DNA of 64,000 nt from Adiantum capillus-veneris (lineage: Eukaryota > Streptophyta > Polypodiopsida > Polypodiales > Pteridaceae). A program made the translations under genes and the position numbers. Below the pieces are notes generated by a model that saw only the letters and a list, made by a program, of their open reading frames with translations, had not been told where the DNA came from and searched no databases. The DNA lies in assembly GCA_014529385.2 (NCBI GenBank), contig CM043953.1, forward strand, positions 110,802,549-110,866,548, given 5' to 3'. Shown here piece by piece: positions 50,304 through 62,156 of the stretch (within the stretch, counting starts at the first letter, position 1; each line of letters opens with the position of its first letter).

Positions 50304-50719
50304 GGAGTGAAGAGACCTAAACTAGGAAAAAACACGAGTGTCTTGTGAAGTTATCCTTTAACTTCCTCTAGGTTTGCCTAGAGTTCAAAACTTTGTTTTA
50401 GAAGCCGCATAGCTTAAGATTGTTGTCTTTTGCTGTGTAGAGGTAGCTTGGAAGTAATCTTACTTGTCGAGTGTCTTTAGGATTGTAGGATTGTAGAAAT
50501 AGATTAAAATTTTGAGAGTGATTGGTAGATGAGACAGAGAGTGATTGGTAGACGAGACAAGTCTTAAGATCAGTGCTCAAAAAACCATAAAAAATAAGAA
50601 AACTAGTGTTTGTGGACACTTTCCACAACCCCATTGCATGACAATCTAGGAGTAGGGTAAGTAGGATCCGAGGTGGATTTCAGAACATTTCTCTCTCTGA
50701 AAGAATCAAGTACAAGTTG
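50304..50719 (+). other. Start of the leader of element A
   Basis: No frame of note. A short direct repeat (GAGAGTGATTGGTAGAYGAGACA) occurs at about 50514 and 50538. Confidence 0.5.
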
Positions 50720-52060
50720 TTTTTGAAAGTTGCAAAATTTCAAGTCTACGGCTAGAATAGCTCAAAAAGAAACGAAACCACTCAATCCGAATGGAGAGTA
50801 AGCTTAAGAATTATCTGAACCAGTTGGTAAACTCAAAGACACTTCGAGGTAAAAATTCAAGAGTTGGACAAAACTCAGATTATTTACTTTTTCTTGACAT
50901 TTTAGGCCAAATTAAGTTTTGACTTGATTCATAGGCTTAAAATAGCTCATATAAAGACTGTCTTTGAAAAAATTGCAAAAAAGTGTTCATTTCAACTTGA
51001 AGTAAATAATCACAATTATTAACTTTCTACTCTAAATTGACCAAGGTTCATACCATTGATTCATTGCATGTGTACAAACAACTTTTCTAAAGACCCAAAA
51101 GATTTGGATCACCAAACTGGCAAAAAACTAAAGTTTGTACTAACTTTTTAAGTTTGAGTGTAAATTGGGGAAAAATTTATCCAAACTTGTTGAAAATTGA
51201 TTCATAGGCTTATATTGATGTGATAAACATGTGTACATGCTTAATTGACCAAAAAGATGCAAAAACTTATCAGTTGTAAATAATAGTGACTATTTACATC
51301 TGTCCCATTTTTCAACTTTTTTGACCAAGTCAGCATACCACTAGTTTTAGTATGTTGTAATAAGCCCACAAACCAAATTTGGTAAGATTTGGATCACTGG
51401 ATTGAAAATTGTGACCAAATTTGCAAAGTTAGTCTGTGGAAAGATAATTGATGACCATTTGACAAAAAATTGTCCAAACTTGATAAAACTTGGCTAGTGA
51501 CCTTAACTTGAGGTGCTTAAAAGATCTGTGTCAAAGTTGGGGCAAAAAGGTGCAAAAATATAGATGGAGTAAATAATCGCAATTATTTACATCTGCTTCA
51601 AAACTTGATAATTTTGCAAATGTGAGTATACCACAAGGTCAAGCATATCAAGTAGACCTCACTAATCAATTTTGGTGAAATTTGGATCACAAACGTGAGA
51701 CTTAAGCCAGATTCTCAAAATCAGAGTCTGCGGACACAAAATAATTAATAACCTTGATCAGATTTTGTCCAAACTTGTTGAAACTTGTCCAGGGACTTTA
51801 ACAAGTTGTATACCTTCTAAACCAATCCAAAAAGTGCAAAAAAGTGACAAAAGTAAATAATAATGATTATTTACTTCTGCTATCCAGAGACATCAATTTT
51901 GACTTTTGAACTTATACAGTGTTATACCAACATAATATAAAGCCACCAGGCAATTTTGGATTCAATTGGATAAAAACTTGTACATGTTCACTCAGTTTCT
52001 AGGTTGTAGATTAAACCTTTGATTTTTTGCTAAAGAAAGTCAAATTTTGACTCCCATAGC
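50720..52060 (+). repeat. Tandem ~285-bp repeats with conserved palindrome in the leader of A
   Basis: Four diverged units each carry GTAAATAAT, four variable bases and ATTATTTAC: 51002-51023, 51276-51297, 51569-51590 and 51853-51874 (spacing 274, 293, 284). Other shared landmarks keep the same order: TTGTCCAAACTTG near 51176, 51470 and 51768; ATTTGGATCAC near 51098, 51388 and 51682; and AAAAAGRTGCAAAA before each palindrome. A half-site is at 50878-50887. No coding sequence runs through the array. Confidence 0.88.
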
Positions 52061-52241
52061 TCGACTTGAAGTGATACACATAGACCAATCACGAGAGTTA
52101 GCAAAAACTCTACTGTCTTTATAGAAGAATAGCTAACTTGATCAAATTTGTACAGGAATCAAGTTGCAGACGAGGGAGTCAGTGGCTTGACAGAAAGTTG
52201 CAATCGAATCAAGTGGAAATTGACGACAAGTCAATCCAAAG

Positions 52242-53069
52242 GTGAGTACTCTATCCAGGGCTTCACAAGTCTATATGAACCTTAGATCTGGTCATGTACT
52301 AGGAAATCAAGGCATACTCGGAGAAACCTCTAGTAGAGTATCCATCGAAGAAAGCATGAATCAAGACAATTCCTTGCACACAATTCTTCAAGCAGTCTCA
52401 GACACTTTTTCAGACTCAACATCCAAAATGTCTTGTTACTCGACTCACTCGAAAACCGGAACGGCAATGCGCTATAAGCATATACTATATTTTTACAAAA
52501 CTAACCAACATGGAGCCCAGGTTTACTTGGATCCTAACGAGGAGTATGCTATTTGCATTAATTATCATGGTATTGAGTTCAAAGAAGAGATTCAGGCAAA
52601 CAAACAAGGAAAAATGTACATGGACAGAAACGAAACTTAATATGTACAAGTCAAAAACCTTGATGTGGTAGACAAATGGGGTTTAGAAGTAAACACCATA
52701 ATCCCAGATATGTCAGCAAAAGAAGGACCATCAACTTTAGAATTCGAGGGATACGATCAAGTAGATTTGAAGCCTTTGAAATGGCTTAGTACGGATAATC
52801 CTAGGATCAGGGTCTATTGTTGGGAAGATAGAAACATAAAAAATCTTTTATGGACTTTGCATGCCAAACCAGGACAACTAACGGCCATGAAGATCATCTA
52901 TATCTTCAAGATCAAAGATAAGGGGTCAACAAACCTACCAACCTACTTGTTTAGGGATTGTTATAACAACAACTTTGTTATGATGACTCCTGAGGAGGTA
53001 AAACAAACCAAATACCAATGGTATTCCATGGATATTGGGACAAGTACCAGAAATAATTCCAAGAGATGA
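52242..53069 (+). pseudogene. Element A gag, N-terminal part
   Basis: Frame 52242-52640 and, after an in-frame TAA at 52638-52640, 52665-53069. It begins near MSTLSRASQVYMNLRSGHV; the MNLRSG could be the true start. No catalogued domain is recognised in this part; sequences such as LKPLKWLSTDNPRIRVYCWE are plausible structured protein. A frameshift near 53035 leads to the capsid domain. Confidence 0.65.
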
Positions 53070-54049
53070 ACACCGTGAGAGATCATCTAAGAGTAATGTA
53101 AAGAAACCAAAAACCACCTCATCACGTAGAAAAACGGGTGACACTAAGGCCAGTCCAAAGCTACATGAGTCACTATTTCCAACAGACTGGTTTGAAGGAC
53201 TTGAAAAAGGACCAACTGCAAGGAGACCGAGAATTGAACAACAGACGTGACAGACTAGCTGATTTTTAGAAATGGGTCAAAAAATATAGTGGATCAGGGG
53301 ATCCATACGACCACTTAGCAAGCTTTAAGCAAGTGCTAAGAGCAGAACGTATATTCGATTTTCATACTCAATTCGAGGGGTTTGGAATGATATTAGAAGG
53401 AAAAGCATTGACATGGTTCCAAAACATTCCACCAAGGTCAATCATGGACTTGAACACATTAGCTCAAGGATTTGTAGTTGTTTGTTTCAAAACGGGGATC
53501 AAACATAATATAGTAGCTCAAATCTACAGCTTTAAACAGAAACATGGTGAGTCTGTTAGGGATTGTGCAACTCGAATGAAACAATACATTGCCAGATGCC
53601 CAGGGCTAGAGATACCTGCAGAAGAACGACTTGTATCCTTGTTTCTAGAGGGACTGCTAAACAAAGAACTTCATGCTATACTCTATAATAAAAAGCATAC
53701 AACCCTAGAAGAGTGTGTGTCAGATGATATTGACCTAGGAGACAATTGTGATATTTTCAATGAAGAAGATGTTCCTAAGGATAACCAAAGCGAGAAAACA
53801 GTATCTACTAAACCAACACAAGTGGGAACGGCTACTGTAGCACCACTCTCAGCCATAGAAGATATGCTTAAAAGGATGAACGACATGATGAAAAACATGC
53901 AAAAAGCACCAATGAGGGGACCAGGACAAGGGATACCTCAACAGGGACAACCAATTAGGCCACAAAAATGGTGTGCAATCAAGGGTAAGTGGACCAACCA
54001 TGAGACCCACGAGTGCTACTTCAGACCAAAGTATGACGGGAATGTTTAG
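53035..54049 (+). pseudogene. Element A gag, capsid domain
   Basis: After a basic linker (53035-53250) and a stop, the retrotransposon gag domain spans about 53280-53730: GSGDPYDHLASFKQVLRAER, FEGFGMILEGKALTWFQNIP, FVVVCFKTGIKHNIVAQIYS, then ESVRDCATRMKQYIARCPGL and EERLVSLFLEGLLNKELHA. Frame 53333-54049 is open for 238 codons and ends in a Gln/Pro-rich linker. Confidence 0.88.
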
Positions 54050-54768
54050 TACGTGCCCATGAGGCCACAAGGACAACCCATGTACAAATATAAACCTAAT
54101 ATGGCCCAAGATCAAAAACCACCAATGGGTATGGAAAGACCTCAACCTGTGTTGAGACAACAACCTCTGTATCCAGGACATAATGCAGTTCCTGTAAAGT
54201 ACCTGCACTCGAAGGAGTCATAGATGAACAAGCATTAGTGCCTGTTACACCCTATGCAGAGCCTAGTCCATCTACAGTAATGGTAGAATGAGATTGGTAT
54301 AATTCCCATTCACCACTAATGGAAGAAACCGTGACTCATGCCCCACCAGAGCTCGCACCAATGTATTATGTAGCTAATCAAGGTGTCATACCTCCCATGG
54401 TAAGACCCATGAATAATCCAAGAACAAGAAACTATCATAACTGTGGTGCTGATGATCATTGGAAAAATGAATGTCCAGAGCCTAACAAAAACGTCAAACC
54501 AGTTGAAGCCTATTGCATACAATGTTGCAAAAATGTAGGACACTTTCCGGAAGATTGTCCTAAAAATCCTTTGAACAAGGGAAAAACCATAATAAATGTA
54601 GTCCAAGTGATACTTAGTAGCTCATCAGAGAGTGAACTGATTGTTCCAATCAAGGTAATCACTAGAGCCCAGGTAAAGAAAAAGAAACAAAACTCCTCTG
54701 ATGATTCAAAAATACAAAAGTTTCCTCTCAAAGAATCAAAAGGAGCAGAAGCAAAATATATGAGATGA
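54050..54768 (+). pseudogene. Element A gag, twin zinc knuckles
   Basis: Frame 54319-54768 contains two knuckles. At 54433-54474 YHNCGADDHWKNEC has Tyr where the first Cys is expected, a single G-to-A change from TGT. At 54514-54558 CIQCCKNVGHFPEDC has the usual Cys and His with one extra residue between the Cys pair and the His. A Lys-rich tail follows. Before 54319 a Pro/Gln-rich stretch is broken by stops. Confidence 0.8.
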
Positions 54769-55007
54769 GAAAACAAAAACAACGGGTTGAAATCGAGAAG
54801 AAAGCCAAAAAGCTATTCCAGGAAAAGTTGAAAGAAATTGGAAGCAAAATCAAGGAAACAACCGTGCAATCTGGAGGATCCATTCTGGTTGATAAAATTT
54901 TTGAGCCTATTAACGCCGCATTGGAAGCCTACTAAGCAGGACTTAAAGCAGGCCAAAACATGGAAAACAAATGGAAAAACTATCCTTCACCAAACATAGA
55001 AACAGCT
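54769..55007 (+). pseudogene. Element A gag C-terminal part, left of the solo LTR
   Basis: Reads RVEIEKKAKKLFQEKLKEIG, SGGSILVDKIFEPINAALEA, a stop, then PSPNIETA, where the solo LTR interrupts. Probably coiled-coil-like, Lys/Glu-rich. Confidence 0.6.
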
Positions 55008-55689
55008 TGTGAGGTCCCCACCCCGCCGTATCAAACGACGGATTTGATGGTGACCTGGTGGCCACTAGATCTATAGCGGAAGAAAACAAAGTGGTTCAGG
55101 GTTCAGCTAGCGGACGATCTCTCATCACAAAATGAGTCGAGTTCGAGTCTACTAGCAATGAGATCTAGCTCCACCTCGCAGGGGAAGCGTACTTAACCTA
55201 TCTAGTGATCCTAAGACCCACCTTCCAAGAGGAGAGAAATCTCGAGTGCCTTTTTTCCCATGTTTCAGAGGCACGTACACTTGAGACTTCGCCGCTCTAG
55301 GGGCAATGAGTATTACTAGTATCGATTTAAACACTATGGGGACAGAGAGTTCCCGACCAATCGGGACCACCCTTCTCATAGGCATTGGCAACGTCAGCCA
55401 AGCCCCCACTTTCCACCCCCACACTGACACTTCCTTGTGTGTTTGAATTACTACCACAATGATTGTTCAACATAAACATTCCTTGATTAGATTCTGAATC
55501 ACAATGTTCGTTAAGACAGCCCTTCAATCAGTCTTGCAAATCGGCACCAAGACAGTATTCTAGTAAAAATTCTACTCAAACTTATTCATTAAAATTCCAA
55601 TGTTCTGGAGGTACAACATCCCCCCTCCAGCGAGAGTTTACTCCTCCCGTTGTCGCCTAGCTGCCCATACAACTAGGTATGTCCATTGG

Positions 55690-55797
55690 ATAGAAAGCAG
55701 GACATGGACATTCCCACCGCATAGAAAGCAAGACGTGGGTTCCCACCGCATAGAAAGCAAGTCGTGGGTATCCACGGCATAGAAAGCAAGTCGTGGA
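55690..55797. repeat. LTR minisatellite, about 27-bp unit, four copies
   Basis: Core CATAGAAAGCAAGTCGTGGG repeated with variants. The same array is in the other LTR copy at 62849-62956. Confidence 0.9.
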
Positions 55798-57062
55798 TTC
55801 AAGAGCCCTAAACTAGGAACTCTGCCCCCTGATCAGGAGGGGGTTCACGACTAATTCAACATTGGAAATAGAATGAACATGTCGAGCTAAATTTTCTCTA
55901 ACAGACATTCTTTCCTAGTACAAACAGTAAATCCGTCAACCATTTCTTTCCTACTTTAGACTTTAATATACCAATGAATTCAAATGCCGAGGTTTCCGTC
56001 GGATTTATCCAATATGTTTGGGGATATGTTCTTTCCTAGCTAAGCGTGTGCAATGTTAAATTAAACAACTTGAATATAATTGTGACCTACCTCTTCCATT
56101 TCTTCGTCAATGGCCCGTGAGATGGCTAGTGCTTGTTCGTCCATGGGAGCTTTTCCTTTTCCATTCACATTGCTCGTTCCCGCCTCGTGGTCATGGGCAC
56201 CACCGAAGCGAGTTCTCTAAACCGGGGCCATTTTATACTCACTACTTTAAATGATAAACTTGAAGAAAAGAGCTAAGTTCCGAGAGCATCATAACAATCC
56301 AATTGATAGATAAGAATCATTGAACAATCCCCCCTTATACGAGAGGGTTAGATTTTTCCTTCGAGACATAGTGATTTTATGGATAATACTTGTCCTCTAT
56401 GGGAACCGGATCTTAAGTTAATTACTTGGCTTAGATGATTAAGAATTTTAGAGTTTTACTAATCAAATTACAAGAGAGATGAATTAAGCAAACTCAATCA
56501 CTTTCCTAGTGTAATTAGAAGGATGCAGAATTACCGCATGCATAGGTGAGAGAAAATTCTCTTCTTAGTGGCTTAATGATGGATTAATTTTGCCTTAATC
56601 ACATCTTAATGTATGAGAGAATTGAATCTAACTTAGTTACAACAATATTGAGTGGTAAAAGAAAGAATTTCATCAAATCTACATCATTAGTGGATGACAA
56701 TTAATTACTATGCTGCCTAGAGAGATAAATCTCTTCTAATCATGTATTAATCATTGATTAAGAGTGATAAATGGCTGCATAAATTAGCTATTGGATGATG
56801 ATTATGTAGTTGAGTATAGCTATGGAGATTTAGAGAGCAACTATTGGGAATTATAGCTAGGATTAAGCATAGTAGACGAGGAATTGAGAGAATGATGAAG
56901 AGATATACATAAGAGCATAAATTAAATCATGATTACCGTGATCAGGGGCTGAAATCCTCTCGATTTTCTGATCCAAATGAGTTCTCAAGACGAGAATTCG
57001 GCAGCATTTACCTCCTTTGCTTCTCCTTCAAAAACTGTGTGTGCCGGCAGCACCTCCCCAAG

Positions 57063-57130
57063 GTGTGTGTGTGTAGGTGTGTGTGTGTACTGGGTGTGTG
57101 TGAGCATGTATGTGTGTGTGTGTGTGTGAG
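57063..57130. repeat. GT-rich simple repeat
   Basis: Interrupted GTGTGT tracts inside the solo LTR. Confidence 0.85.
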
Positions 57131-57798
57131 AGCACGACTTTAAATAGGCTCCTCCAAGCTGAAAATCGAACCTAGCTGCTATACGCATTTGAGTGAGCAC
57201 TCACTTCATGCATTGGCAAGTCTAGTTACCTTCTCACCAAGTGTCCAGTTAGCTAGTGTAACTGGCTCTCACACTCACTCTCAAGCTTGGAAACTCTCCC
57301 ACAACTGCCACAAGACAAAAGGGCACCCCCCTAGCTGCTAAAGCTAGCTCAGAGTCGCCTCGAACCTGCTCCCACACAGCCTCGAGTCCCGGTGCCTCCC
57401 CGCACAACTTTAGGAAAAATTGGTTTTAGGCTAAAACGGCCCATATGAGTCGGAATTTAATGTCGTAAATTGCTATACTAAGCTCTAACTAAGGCGTACT
57501 GGTCCGAGTACCTGTCATATTTAGTAGCCCTCAGGATCCGAAAATGCATTTTTTCGAATTCGGGGTACGGGTGCAGTTTTTCGAGACGGTCAAAACTGGA
57601 CGGGTCGGGTGACCAAAAACTTGCTATTTTTGGGATTTTTTACAAAAATTATTTTAATTCACATTTTGAAGCTTTAAAACATTCTAAACATCATGGCACT
57701 GACAGAATTCAAAAAACTGCTAAAAATAGTAACTTTTTCCCTTATGTTGATTACATGGTACAATGGTGCTCTTTTTGGGTCGGGTCAGAGACCTTACA

Positions 57799-58150
57799 TA
57801 GCTAAGCTGGAAACTTAACAAAATTTAGCTAGGATCACGCAAGAAATGCTCGAAAAACAAAAACCCAAGCTTGAAAGTATTGCAAAACCTGAAGAGCTTG
57901 TGGCAAGAGACACTAAAGAAGAATCCGATGTGGTGGTAGAACCCCACCTTGAAACAAAAGAACCAGAGCTTATAGTGCCAGACAACAAAGATGCCTTAGG
58001 CGGAGTTCCATTCGTAGAGGAAGACTGGCCATGACACTTATGAAAAAAAGTGAGAGAGATCAATGATGGAAGCCTAACTCTAAAGTCAGCTCTATAGAGG
58101 CAGTCTTGTTGGATAACCTACCTTCTGATGTAAACATGGATGTAAAATCC
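57799..58150 (+). pseudogene. Element A gag continuation between the two insertions
   Basis: Plus-strand ITQEMLEKQKPKLESIAKPE, then acidic EPHLETKEPELIVPDNKDAL and GGVPFVEEDWP to 58034. After a shift, SSIEAVLLDNLPSDVNMDVK continues to about 58145. The reading joins the frame left of the solo LTR, so it belongs to A. Similarity to A stops where the minus-strand integrase starts. Confidence 0.65.
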
Positions 58151-58470
58151 TTGTACGGGGAAGTTGCAAGAGGTTGAAGTTGCCCTGGTAACTTGATCCT
58201 TTCAGCTTTTATCCTGCTGACAAAAAAGACATTGCCTCACGTAGCGAAGTATGTCTCCTTTCATTCCATACCAAAAAATAACTCCTTTTGACAGCATGAA
58301 GAGTCTTAGCATAGCCTGGATGTCCAGATGTACGGCTATCGTGTGCTTCATACAGAATAGCCTTCTTTAGAGCTGGGTCTCTGGGTACACAGAGTCTATG
58401 TCTGTAGTAAAGACATCCTCCCATAAGAGAGTAATCTTTAGCTTCAGGCATCTTATTCTGCTGAACTAAC
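58150..58470 (-). pseudogene. Ty3 integrase, zinc-binding start only
   Basis: LKKAILYEAHDSRTSGHPGY and KTLHAVKRSYF carry the two His. After a one-base shift, YVRQCLFCQQDK carries the CxxC pair, then LPGQLQPLATSP ends at the junction with element A near 58150. Confidence 0.85.
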
Positions 58471-59005
58471 GATACTATACGTTGGTACTTTGGATCTACC
58501 AAGGATGCTTCTTTGATTCTATCCCAGATAAGGTTATTTGGAATAGAGATAGCTCCGAGAAAAGATTTTCGGCTAAGACCATCTGCAACTGCATTTTCCT
58601 TCCCTGGTCGATACTTTATGTCAAGGTCATATTCTTGTAATAGCTCTATCCATCGCCGTTGTCGCATGTTGAGAATAGGTTGAGTAAAAATCCATTTTAA
58701 GCTCTTGTGGTCAGTAAAACCAACTGAAACTTGCATTCGAGAAGATAATGTCTTCATAACTTCAACGCATGTATAAATGCTAAAAGTTCCAAATCATGAG
58801 TAGGATAATTCTTCTCATGATCCCTCAGCTTTCGCGAAGTATACGCCAGCGGTCTTCCTTCTTGAGTAAGAACTCCGCCTAGAGAAAATTTTCTAGCATC
58901 GTTTGCTGCTTCAAATTCCTTAATGAAATCTGGAAGCTTTAAAATATGAGCTGAGACCAAGAACTCTTTGAGCTTAGCAAAGCTAGACTCGTGCTCTGTC
59001 TTCAA
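58471..59005 (-). pseudogene. Ty3 RNase H
   Basis: Frame 58754-59005: FEAANDARKFSLGGVLTQEG, RPLAYTSRKL and YPTHDLELLAFIHALK. Frame 58209-58757: FTDHKSLKWIFTQPILNMRQ, RRWIELLQEYDLDIKYRPGK and NAVADGLSRK. The first acidic site reads AANDAR. One frameshift near 58755. Confidence 0.92.
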
Positions 59006-59871
59006 TTAGATCCTCATTCCTTTCTTCAGGAGTTCCGTCAAAGGTGCAACAATACGTGCATAATCCTTGACAAAAATCCTGTACCATCCCGTTATCCCAA
59101 GAAATCCTCTTACTTCACTGGGTGGATGGTTAAGGCCAATCAACGATATCGTTGAATTTGTCTGGGTCCACTGAAATCCCTTCGGCCGATATGACAAATC
59201 CAAGATAATTGACCTTTGGTGAGCAAAAGGTGCACTTGCTCTCTTTAGCGTAAAGTTGGTGTTCCCGAAGAAGATCAAGTACTTTGCAAACATGTTCTTC
59301 GTGATCTGCCTCATTCTTAAAATAGATTAGAATGTCATCAAAGAAAACCAAAACGAAATCATCCAGGTAAGGTCTGAAAATATCCTGCATAAGTCGGTTG
59401 AAGCTTGCAGGAGCATTTGTTAGACCAAAAGACATTACCTAGTGTTGAAAGCTGTCTTTGGAATATCTGATTCTTTGATCCTGATTTGTATCCTGACCTT
59501 AGATCAATCTTTGTAAACATTTTGGCGCCGTGGATTCTGTCCATGAGTTCCTCAATCCTTGGAATTGGATACTTGTTCTTGACAGTTACCTGGTTCAGTC
59601 CACGGTAATCTATGCATAGCCTTAAGGTTCCATCCTTCTTCTTCTGAAAAAGAACCGGTGCACCCCAAGGAGAAGTACTGGGTCGAATGAATCCTTGCTC
59701 AATGAGTTTCCTAAGTTGTTCCTTGAGTTCTATAGCTTGTGGAAGTGAAATTTTATAAGGTCTTTTTGAGATAGGTTCACATCCAGGGATAGTCTCAATC
59801 TCATGATCAACCTCTCTATGTGGCGGAAGATTCGTAAGGTCTTTAGGGAATACATCATCATACTCCCTCAA
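59006..59871 (-). pseudogene. Ty3 reverse transcriptase
   Basis: Frame 59359-59871: [40 protein letters not shown] and [12 protein letters not shown], then a frameshift. Frame 59130-59435: [28 protein letters not shown] (catalytic FxDD) and [19 protein letters not shown]. Frame 59006-59314 adds [20 protein letters not shown]. At least two frameshifts. Confidence 0.93.
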
Positions 59872-60164
59872 CCAGTTTGGTCAAAGTGAGGTATCTGATT
59901 GATCCACCTTGTTGAGCTTTACCGCATAAATTTGGTTCCCCTTTCTCAGTCCCTTCAAGAGTCTTCTCGCCTTACCTAGAGTAGCCCTAGGTCTCCCATT
60001 TTCCCCCTAGATTAAGGCTTCATTACCCAAGTTATCTGTAAAGGTAAAGTTCCCTTGTGCACAATGTATGTGGGCCTTATTTTGCTTTAGCCAGTCCATC
60101 CCTAGTATCCCATCAAAGAATCCTAAGGGTAGGGTTCGAAATTGGGCAGAAGCTGGGTGTCCCC

Positions 60165-60878
60165 CTAGATCAAAGTCGATTTTTCCTGCAGAGTGTTGAG
60201 ATACTCTTCCTTGCCATTTGCTAACTCTACAACTAGCTTGCTTGTTGGATACTTATCTAGCTTTAGCTTCCTCATGCATCTGGGTGAAAGAAATGAAAGA
60301 GTACTACCACAATCTATAAGGAAGTTAACTTGTTCACCTCTGAGAGATCGTGGCGTATGAATGACTGCGTATTGCTTGCAACCATTGGGGTTGTCAATTG
60401 TAGCATGCAAGGTTGCTCTCTCCACTACTTCGTCACCCACATTTGGTTGTACCACTGCGACATTCACTCTGGCGGTAGCTCCACACCCTCTCCCTCTGTT
60501 CATCCTTCCACGCCCTCCTCTTCCATTAGATTGGCCACGCCCATGGGCATTCAAGGGTATGGCATTGGCGTTGGTTGCCTGAGTGTTCCTGGGGCACTTG
60601 GATCTGTATTGTCCAAACTTGCAGCAACCATAGCATCGAACATTTGGGAACTCCATGGTTGTGGTGGTAGCCACAATAGGACGCTGGTCATATGCTTGGT
60701 TGGCTGGTCTGTTATTCCAATAATTTGTCCTTGCCCTCTTTGCCCAGTGATTCCTCCTATTTCGATTAACTTTTTGTACTTCAAGAGCTAGAGGTTTGGC
60801 CCTCAACAGGCATCCTGTAGTGTTGTTGGCCTGAGGGTTTCCAACCGCGTATTCAAAGGGTCGATTAGCCCTTGGCAA
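60165..60878 (-). pseudogene. Ty3 gag C-terminus with zinc knuckle, and protease
   Basis: A 237-codon frame. Residues 82-95 are CYGCCKFGQYRSKC, a CCHC knuckle with Gln in place of His. A Gly/Arg-rich linker (residues 112-132) leads to the protease: FLIDCGSTLSFLS with catalytic Asp189. The frame ends at 60165; 59872-60164 holds the rest of the protease and link to reverse transcriptase in other frames. Confidence 0.87.
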
Positions 60879-61260
60879 AACCTCGCTACCTGTTGTTCTA
60901 AGGTCATCTTAGGAGCATATCTCCGAAGAGTGACAAAATTTTCATAATACTCTTCGACAGATGAAGTCAACTGCTGCCGAAGTGAAAAGAACTCATTCAT
61001 CTTCAAGGTTTTATAGGCGGGTGGTAAATAACGTTCCATTATTGCAGCTTTGATGTCTTCCCAGGATTGGGAAGATCCCTTAATATCCAAGTCCCTACAA
61101 TGTTGCTTCCACCATATCTTGGCATCGCCAGACATGCGGAACATCGCAAGCATAGTCTGATTCACGGGTTGGGTTCCCGCAGCTTCAAAGTAATCGTCCA
61201 TGGCTTCCATCCACACTTCTGCATCTCTCTCCACATTTGCCCCCTCGCCCTAAAAGAGTG
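60803..61260 (-). pseudogene. Ty3 gag capsid domain
   Basis: Frame 60803-61234: VWMEAMDDYFEAAG, MLAMFRMSGDAKIWWKQHCR, SWEDIKAAIMERYLPP and SLRQQLTSSVEEYYENFVTL, the standard Ty3 retrotransposon gag domain. It overlaps the next frame by a shift near 60850. Confidence 0.9.
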
Positions 61261-62156
61261 GAGGTTGGGCTTGTTTAAGGAGGAGCTTCTTCTCTTGCGC
61301 TGCCAAGTAGAGAGCAGCAGGCGGTGCCTACATGGGTTATACAAGATTCTTGATACCATTACTTGGATTTTCAAAATAGACACGAGACTTTAAATAAAAT
61401 TCAAGATCCCACTTTATCAAGAGACAGAGATTCAGAGACAAAAAGCATTTTTATTGATGAAAATTTATTACAATCGAAACCCCTCAAGGCTTAGGATAAC
61501 TGATGATCAATTTATTACATGGATTTTTTTTTTAATTGCGTATAAGATACGCCTAGCAGATTGTGTTCACATGATACTCTACTTTATTTGTGAAGTAGTT
61601 TCTGTAATCATCCTTGAGTGGATAATAAACTATGGTGTCAAGCCGAGATTCTTCTTTTGGTACTCCAAAAGTTCTGACTCTGTTTGCTGGGATTACATTG
61701 GTGACCTTCTCCAAAAGCCACTCGTTGAGGGTTTGATTGGTGTCGTCTAAGACAGTCAGGTCCAATCGAGTAGGCAACAAGTAGAATATCTCCACCACCC
61801 TCAACTCTTCTCCCCAACGTAACTTCTTCAAATCGGTAGCTAGACATCCTCGATTCCGAGCGTTGATGTAGTAAACCCCTCCAGCAAGTGTCCAATCAAG
61901 TCCCCATCCTCTATCGATGCGAGTGGAGTGTGGCGTATGAGCCTTCATCAGTATCTCCATGACATCTCACATGAATTGGTAAACTGGGGATCGTCGAGCT
62001 TGCTCGTAAATAAGCTCAAACACTTGGAACTTTTGATATTCTAGCACGAGATCTTCCTACAACACTAATGCAAGGAATTCGGATCAGCTACCTAAATATT
62101 TTTAGTTCCTTTTTAAATATTCAAACAATACGAATTTATTTCTCAGTCTAACCTAA
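61261..62156 (-). other. Leader of the truncated Ty3 element, with an unidentified 135-codon frame
   Basis: Frame 61553-61960 (minus, 135 codons, ATG at 61960) sits between the primer site and gag. Parts read GWGLDWTLAGGVYYINARNR, RWGEELRVVEIFYLLPTRLD and DDTNQTLNEWLLEK. It does not look like gag and I recognise no family. It is followed downstream by an A-run and two AATAAA-like signals (about 61440-61530), as in a transcript end. A captured host-gene segment is possible; not shown. Confidence 0.5.

Larger units (their letters stand above)
55008..57798 (-). repeat. Solo LTR (2.79 kb) of a minus-strand Ty3 family
   Basis: Plus-strand start TGTGAGGTC and end GACCTTACA are inverted with one difference. 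It is flanked by CAGCT (55003-55007) and TAGCT (57799-57803), a five-base target duplication with one mismatch. Its first 1,180 bp match the LTR piece at 62171-63346. It contains a four-unit minisatellite (55690-55797) and a GT-rich patch (57063-57130). No internal region remains, so it arose by LTR-LTR recombination or equivalent. Confidence 0.85.

Noticed and set aside
61346-61358. Second primer-site-like sequence (minus-strand TGGTATCAAG)
   Set aside because: Only ten bases fit and no LTR end adjoins it; the site at 62157-62168 next to the LTR is the better match.
61553-61960. Similarity to phloem lectin (PP2) proteins
   Set aside because: A few residues around RWGEEL and VEIFYLL seemed reminiscent, but spacing and flanking blocks do not fit well enough to name a family.
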